From Nitrosopumilales archaeon CG15_BIG_FIL_POST_REV_8_21_14_020_37_12 (GTDB lineage: Archaea; Thermoproteota; Nitrososphaeria; Nitrososphaerales; Nitrosopumilaceae), in contig PFFZ01000036.1 of the NCBI GenBank assembly GCA_002781805.1, positions 1 through 16,802 on the forward strand: a stretch of 16,802 nt of DNA, in the 5' to 3' direction. The notes below the pieces were generated by a model that saw only the letters and a list, made by a program, of their open reading frames with translations, had not been told where the DNA came from and did no database searches. Below, piece after piece: positions 13,429 to 16,802 of the stretch; the stretch's first letter is position 1, and the number at the start of each line of letters is the position of its first letter. Both the position numbers and the translations under genes were made by a program.

Positions 13429-13448
13429 GTATTATTTTGATTCATATA

Positions 13449-14045
13449 ATGAGCGGGATTGATAGATTTCTTTCATCATCATTATCCAAAGTAATTAAGG
13501 AAGAGTTGGATTCAGATGTGTTAAAAATTGTCGAGAGAAAACTGTTTCTAGAATATGGAATGTCAATCAAGTTATCAATGGAGCACTTTCATCAATTCCG
13601 TAAAACATTAGAGAAAAATTCAAGACTGGATATTAACAAATTTCAAGATGATTGTATTGGTAAAATAATTAAGATCAAAAAAACAGATAGCACATATACT
13701 ATCAGCCTACTGGATGATAAATTATCCAGTCTTGTCTTGCAACAAATTGGGGATGACGAAGGTAGAAAAATTATCACATCTATTTTTGAAAAAGAGATGG
13801 TAATACCAGACATATTGAAAAAAGCAAATGTACCTAAGACTTCAGGGTATAGAAAAATAGAAAATCTGATTCTAAATGGCATGATTGTAGAGACAGGGAG
13901 GATTTTAAGTGGAAGTAAAAAGATTTCAAAATTTAGATGTTGCTTCAATGAGGTTAGAGTAAATATTGATAAAAACAATTCTGATATCATTGTAATTGTA
14001 GACAGAGATATGTTTGAGAAAAGCACGTGTCTAGCAGATATCTAA
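13449..14045 (+). CDS. Putative winged-helix (ArsR-like) transcriptional regulator
   Basis: 198 residues from the ATG at 13449. The C-terminal half (about 97-165) looks like a winged helix-turn-helix: helix GRKIITSIFEKEM (105-117), the turn pair VIPDILKKANVPKTSGYRKI (118-137), then ENLILNGMIVETGRI (138-152) as the last helix and wing. The serine/lysine-rich SGSKKISKFR (154-163) is typical of the wing loop. The N-terminal part (1-60) is helical and not recognised; a short strand segment (70-90) follows. The last 30 residues include a strand NSDIIVIVDRDMF. It is divergent from the receiver gene and may be functionally linked with it, though it has no receiver contact motif I can name. A TTG four codons upstream is an alternative start, but the TATA position favours ATG. 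Confidence 0.7.
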   Translation: MSGIDRFLSSSLSKVIKEELDSDVLKIVERKLFLEYGMSIKLSMEHFHQFRKTLEKNSRLDINKFQDDCIGKIIKIKKTDSTYTISLLDDKLSSLVLQQIGDDEGRKIITSIFEKEMVIPDILKKANVPKTSGYRKIENLILNGMIVETGRILSGSKKISKFRCCFNEVRVNIDKNNSDIIVIVDRDMFEKSTCLADI

Positions 14046-14057
14046 AGTTTTTTGGGT

Positions 14058-14912
14058 TTATTTTACCAGATTAAGAAGAGCCTTTGCTTGCTTGTAGTGA
14101 ACCTCATCGATCATTTTTCCTTCGATGGTAGTTGCACCTTTTCCTTTTTTTACTGATTCTTCGTATATTTTACAAACTTTTTCAGCCCAAGAAATCTCGG
14201 TTTTGCTTGGATGGAATATTTTGTGGGCAATATCAATTTGATCAGGATGGATAATGCTTTTTCCGGTATATCCTAGTCTTTTGCCAATTTTACAGTCTTG
14301 CTCCAATCCCTTGATATCTTTGAGATCCTGCCAAATTGCGTCAATTGATGCAACGCCTGCGGCTTTAGCATCGACTGGTATCTTTGCACGCGAATACTTT
14401 GCACCTTCTTGGTCTTTTGTATATTCAATGCCCAGATCATTTAGAAGGTCAAAAACGCCAAAAACAACGGCAGTGATTCGTTTGCTAGATGAGGCAATAC
14501 TGTAGGTATTGACAACGCCTTCGGCTGACTCTATAGATGGTATTATTTGAATTGGTTTTAGATTTCTTGATTTTTCTAATTGTAAAACTTTCTTTTCAAT
14601 TTTTTTTATTTCAGGAACATTGTTGACTTTGGGTATGACTATTCCATCAATTCCTTTTTGAATGATTTCGTCTAGATCATCGGGAATTTTACCAGATACG
14701 GGAGAGTTTGTTCTAACAAATATGGAAGAGGTGTATGACAAACGAGATTTCAACGCAGTTTTGATTAGTTTTCTTGCGTTTATTTTCTCTGTGTTTGGGA
14801 CAGAATCCTCTAAATCAAAACACACAATATCTGCTTTTAGAGACTTTGCCTTCTCCAAAAATTTAGAGTTGTTTCCTGGAACAAAAATTAAACTTCGGAA
14901 AAGTTGCGTCAT
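14058..14912 (-). CDS. HpcH/HpaI-CitE family CoA-ester lyase (malyl-/citramalyl-CoA lyase-like)
   Basis: 284 residues, a TIM-barrel CitE-like protein. Motifs: FRSLIFVPG (5-13), CFDLEDSV (31-38), FVRTN (65-69) with the substrate arginine R67, VIPKV (92-96), SIESAEGV (126-133) with metal ligand E128, FGVFDLLNDLG (151-161) with metal ligand D155, and GYTGKSIIHPDQI (214-226). The catalytic residues of Mg2+-dependent CoA-ester lyases are thus present, and the length fits stand-alone lyases rather than the citrate-lyase complex subunit; no citD or citF is nearby. The substrate (malyl-, citramalyl- or 3-methylmalyl-CoA) cannot be read from the sequence. It lies 7 bases after the medium-chain reductase gene and must be in its operon. 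Confidence 0.88.
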   Translation of the reverse strand: MTQLFRSLIFVPGNNSKFLEKAKSLKADIVCFDLEDSVPNTEKINARKLIKTALKSRLSYTSSIFVRTNSPVSGKIPDDLDEIIQKGIDGIVIPKVNNVPEIKKIEKKVLQLEKSRNLKPIQIIPSIESAEGVVNTYSIASSSKRITAVVFGVFDLLNDLGIEYTKDQEGAKYSRAKIPVDAKAAGVASIDAIWQDLKDIKGLEQDCKIGKRLGYTGKSIIHPDQIDIAHKIFHPSKTEISWAEKVCKIYEESVKKGKGATTIEGKMIDEVHYKQAKALLNLVK

Positions 14913-14919
14913 TAAATGA

Positions 14920-15996
14920 CTATGCGCCCTCTGGCTTCATTAAGATTTTGCCAAAGAAGTTACCCTTTAACATTTTTGTGTGAGCCTCTGCTGCTTGCTC
15001 AAATGTATAGATTGAGTCAATAACAGATTTCAGTTTTCCTTTTCCCATCCAGTAAAGACCTTGGTCAAGTTCAGCTTTTGTTCCTTGTGTTGAACCTAGG
15101 ACATTAATTCCTTTGAAGAATATATGTCTAAGATCTATTTGTGCGTCATATCCTGTTGTAGCGCCACATGAAACTAGAGTCGCGCCGTACTTGAGCAATG
15201 TTAGTTGCTTGTTGAAGTGAGTTTGACCAATATGATCAAATGCAATATCAATTCCAGGTGCTTCACCTTTTGTCTTTGCAAGTTCTTTTGATATCTTGAA
15301 GACTTCTTTACTCCAATCATCTTTTCTGTGGTCTACTGCATAATCTGCTCCAAGTTCAAGACACTTGTCTAGTTTGTCTGGACTAGCAGTTGCAATTACA
15401 TCACAGTTATACAATTTGGCAATTTGAATTGCAAAGCTTCCAACACCAGAGCCTCCACCCATTACAAGTACTGTTTGGCCTGGAGTGATGTTAGCTCTGC
15501 CAACTAACATGTGCCACGAAGTAAGAAGAGTCATTGAGGCTGCTGCTGCATCTTCATATGATACACCGTCTGGAATTTTTGAAACATTAACTTCTGGTAA
15601 ATGAATTTGTTCAGAATATGCCCCCCATAGAGGTCCAGTTTGGAAACCCCAAACTTGTCTTTTGGTACAGTCAAATTCTCTTCCACTTGTACATGCTTTA
15701 CAAACTCTGCATGCCAAGTTTGAGTGAGAAACTACCCTGTCTCCAACTTTGAAATTTTGTACATCTTCTCCTACTGCAATAACATCTCCAGCTACGTCAG
15801 AACCAGAAACATGTGGAAGAGGAACTGCAACTGGTACTCCTCTCATTCCCCAAATGTCGTTATAGTTTAAAGCTGAAGCTTTGTTTGTAAAAATAACCTC
15901 ATCTGCTTTTGGTTTTGGCTCGTCTATATCCTGGACTTTAAGGATCTTTGCATAATTATCATCTGGTGCATATTCATTGTATACTACGGCTTTCAT
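14920..15996 (-). CDS. Zinc-containing medium-chain reductase, candidate acryloyl/enoyl-CoA reductase
   Basis: 358 residues of the medium-chain dehydrogenase/reductase superfamily. The GroES-like domain (about 1-150) keeps the structural zinc lobe C96, C99, C102 and C110 (CRVCKACTSGREFDC). The catalytic-zinc Cys of alcohol dehydrogenases is missing: the corresponding stretch reads ALNYNDIWGMRG (42-53). This points to a quinone- or enoyl-reductase chemistry, as in the acryloyl-CoA reductases of the 3-hydroxypropionate/4-hydroxybutyrate cycle; the exact substrate is inferred. The Rossmann domain has VLVMGGGSGVGSFAIQIAK (176-194). The ATG start has a TATA element 26-35 bases upstream. It is followed after 7 bases by the CoA-ester lyase, supporting an acyl-CoA role. 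Confidence 0.8.
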   Translation of the reverse strand: MKAVVYNEYAPDDNYAKILKVQDIDEPKPKADEVIFTNKASALNYNDIWGMRGVPVAVPLPHVSGSDVAGDVIAVGEDVQNFKVGDRVVSHSNLACRVCKACTSGREFDCTKRQVWGFQTGPLWGAYSEQIHLPEVNVSKIPDGVSYEDAAAASMTLLTSWHMLVGRANITPGQTVLVMGGGSGVGSFAIQIAKLYNCDVIATASPDKLDKCLELGADYAVDHRKDDWSKEVFKISKELAKTKGEAPGIDIAFDHIGQTHFNKQLTLLKYGATLVSCGATTGYDAQIDLRHIFFKGINVLGSTQGTKAELDQGLYWMGKGKLKSVIDSIYTFEQAAEAHTKMLKGNFFGKILMKPEGA

Positions 15997-16020
15997 AATA
16001 AAATCTGAGTTTTGCCCATA

Positions 16021-16030
16021 ATTATATTTT
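16021..16030 (-). promoter_or_regulatory. TATA-type promoter of the reductase/CoA-ester lyase operon
   Basis: On the minus strand AAAATATAAT is centred about 29 bases before the ATG at 15996. It sits in the 42-base gap after the PDCD5-like gene, so this operon can be transcribed apart from the ribosomal-protein operon upstream. Confidence 0.5.
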
Positions 16031-16038
16031 ATCTGGGA

Positions 16039-16323
16039 TCAGATTCGGTTTATCTTAAAATCTCGTTTTGGCTGCTGAATTGAAAGCAAGATTTGTTTTA
16101 GTTGATCGTCGGTAACCTGAGAGCGCATTTTACCTTGAGAAGCCATACCTATGAGATACTGTTCCACAAGATCCGAAAGCTCACGTTTGACCATCTTAAT
16201 ATTATTTAATCTCATTCGGGCTTCAGGCGTCAGAATCTGTTTGAGTATTTGCTCTTTCTGTGCGGAAACATCCGGATTGTTTTGATTGTCATCCTGAAAG
16301 TCATCTGATTCAGGGAAGCTCAT
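16039..16323 (-). CDS. PDCD5-family DNA-binding protein
   Basis: 94 residues, matching the archaeal members of the PDCD5 (TFAR19/Sdd2) family. The acidic, disordered N-terminus (1-20) leads into the three-helix core: KEQILKQILTPEARMRLNNI (23-42), the VKRELSDLVEQYLIGMASQG helix (45-64) and VTDDQLKQILLSIQ (70-83). It ends in the conserved basic tail KRDFKINRI. The molecular role in archaea is not established; DNA or ribosome association has been proposed. It lies 7 bases after the S19e gene, a pairing common in archaea, and is probably cotranscribed with it. Confidence 0.95.
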   Translation of the reverse strand: MSFPESDDFQDDNQNNPDVSAQKEQILKQILTPEARMRLNNIKMVKRELSDLVEQYLIGMASQGKMRSQVTDDQLKQILLSIQQPKRDFKINRI

Positions 16324-16330
16324 TTTGAAT

Positions 16331-16783
16331 CTAAGAGTATACTTTTAGCTGGGGATTTTCAGCTATTAGTTCGCCGAGAATTTCTGTTGCTAATCGATCT
16401 AATTTTTGCATTCCTTGTTTTGAAACAACTCGGCCTTTCTTCTCAACTTTTTCTAAATAACCAAGTTTTTCTAACCCGTGTATTGCATTACGAATTATTG
16501 CACCACCAGCATCTTTATGATGTGCAGCACCATACCCAGATGGTCTACCACCGCCATATTCTTTTCTTAATTCGTTAATTCCAATTGGACCGTGAAGGTA
16601 AATTTTCCTCATAATTGATGCGCATCGCGTGTGCCACCATTCCCTGTCTTGAGGGGGCTTGTCTGCATGGGCTCCAGTTTTAACAAATGGGACCCATGAT
16701 GGGGCAGGAATGTCTTCTTTTTTTAGAATTTCTGCCAATCTTCCAATCAGTACATCAGATGGAACATCGTATACCTTTGCCAT
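16331..16783 (-). CDS. rps19e: 30S ribosomal protein S19e
   Basis: 150 residues, full length for the archaeal/eukaryotic ribosomal protein eS19, a small-subunit head protein absent from bacteria. Hallmarks: the N-terminal VYDVPSDVLIGRLAEILK (4-21), PSWVPFVKTGAHAD (28-41), DREWWHTRCASIMRKIYLHG (46-65), the Gly/Arg-rich loop GGGRPSGYGAAHH (77-89) and the winged-helix end GLEKLGYLEKVEKKGR (108-123). ATG start at 16783; only 19 bases of upstream sequence are in the window, so the promoter is not assessed. PDCD5 follows 7 bases downstream. Confidence 0.97.
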   Translation of the reverse strand: MAKVYDVPSDVLIGRLAEILKKEDIPAPSWVPFVKTGAHADKPPQDREWWHTRCASIMRKIYLHGPIGINELRKEYGGGRPSGYGAAHHKDAGGAIIRNAIHGLEKLGYLEKVEKKGRVVSKQGMQKLDRLATEILGELIAENPQLKVYS

Positions 16784-16802
16784 AAAGACAAAAAATCGAT
16801 AA

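Overview
The window reads as a piece of an AT-rich chromosome from an archaeon, most likely a marine ammonia-oxidising Thaumarchaeote (Nitrososphaerota, Nitrosopumilus-like). The evidence is a set of archaeal/eukaryotic-type information genes (transcription factor E, aTrm56, NAC, ribosomal protein S19e, PDCD5), an archaeal riboflavin pathway starting with GTP cyclohydrolase III, frequent TTG starts, and TATA elements placed about 22-30 bases before start codons, which points to leaderless mRNAs. The taxonomic call is inference from gene content and style; no rRNA is present. The window is almost fully coding, has no gene-free stretch above 300 bases, and shows no tRNA, CRISPR, insertion sequence or prophage signature.

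Left part (1-4863). On the minus strand lie a truncated coiled-coil protein, NAC, and a PUA-domain protein overlapping NAC by 4 bases. Divergent from them is a plus-strand run: an AbrB-PhoU phosphate-type regulator, the ribosome-associated GTPase HflX, tRNA methyltransferase aTrm56 (overlapping hflX), transcription factor E and a universal stress protein. The divergent intergenic region carries a perfect 9-base inverted repeat between the two promoters.

Middle (4987-7583). An aldehyde dehydrogenase of the succinate-semialdehyde type on plus faces a hemerythrin-like protein plus a small acidic protein on minus. Then comes a small lysine-rich protein ending in what looks like half of a SWIB domain.

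Riboflavin block (7620-11946, minus). Five genes sit head to tail with 2-base gaps or short overlaps: ribB, ribH, arfA (GTP cyclohydrolase III), an amidohydrolase, and the arfC/RibD-type reductase. A bacterial-type riboflavin synthase lies just upstream on its own promoter. The amidohydrolase carries a deaminase-like metal-site signature and is buried between two pathway enzymes. It is a strong candidate for the pyrimidine deaminase step, which to my knowledge is not assigned in archaea, or for the formamide hydrolase step, since no ArfB is visible here. This is the most interesting finding in the window.

Right part (12052-16783). A TPR protein, a ribbon-helix-helix regulator preceded by three tandem 8-base repeats, and a CheY-like receiver protein lie on minus. 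The receiver is divergent from a winged-helix-type regulator and shares a symmetric TATA-like element with it. Then follow a two-gene operon of a medium-chain reductase lacking the catalytic zinc cysteine (an enoyl/acryloyl-CoA reductase candidate) and a CitE-like CoA-ester lyase, and finally the S19e-PDCD5 pair.
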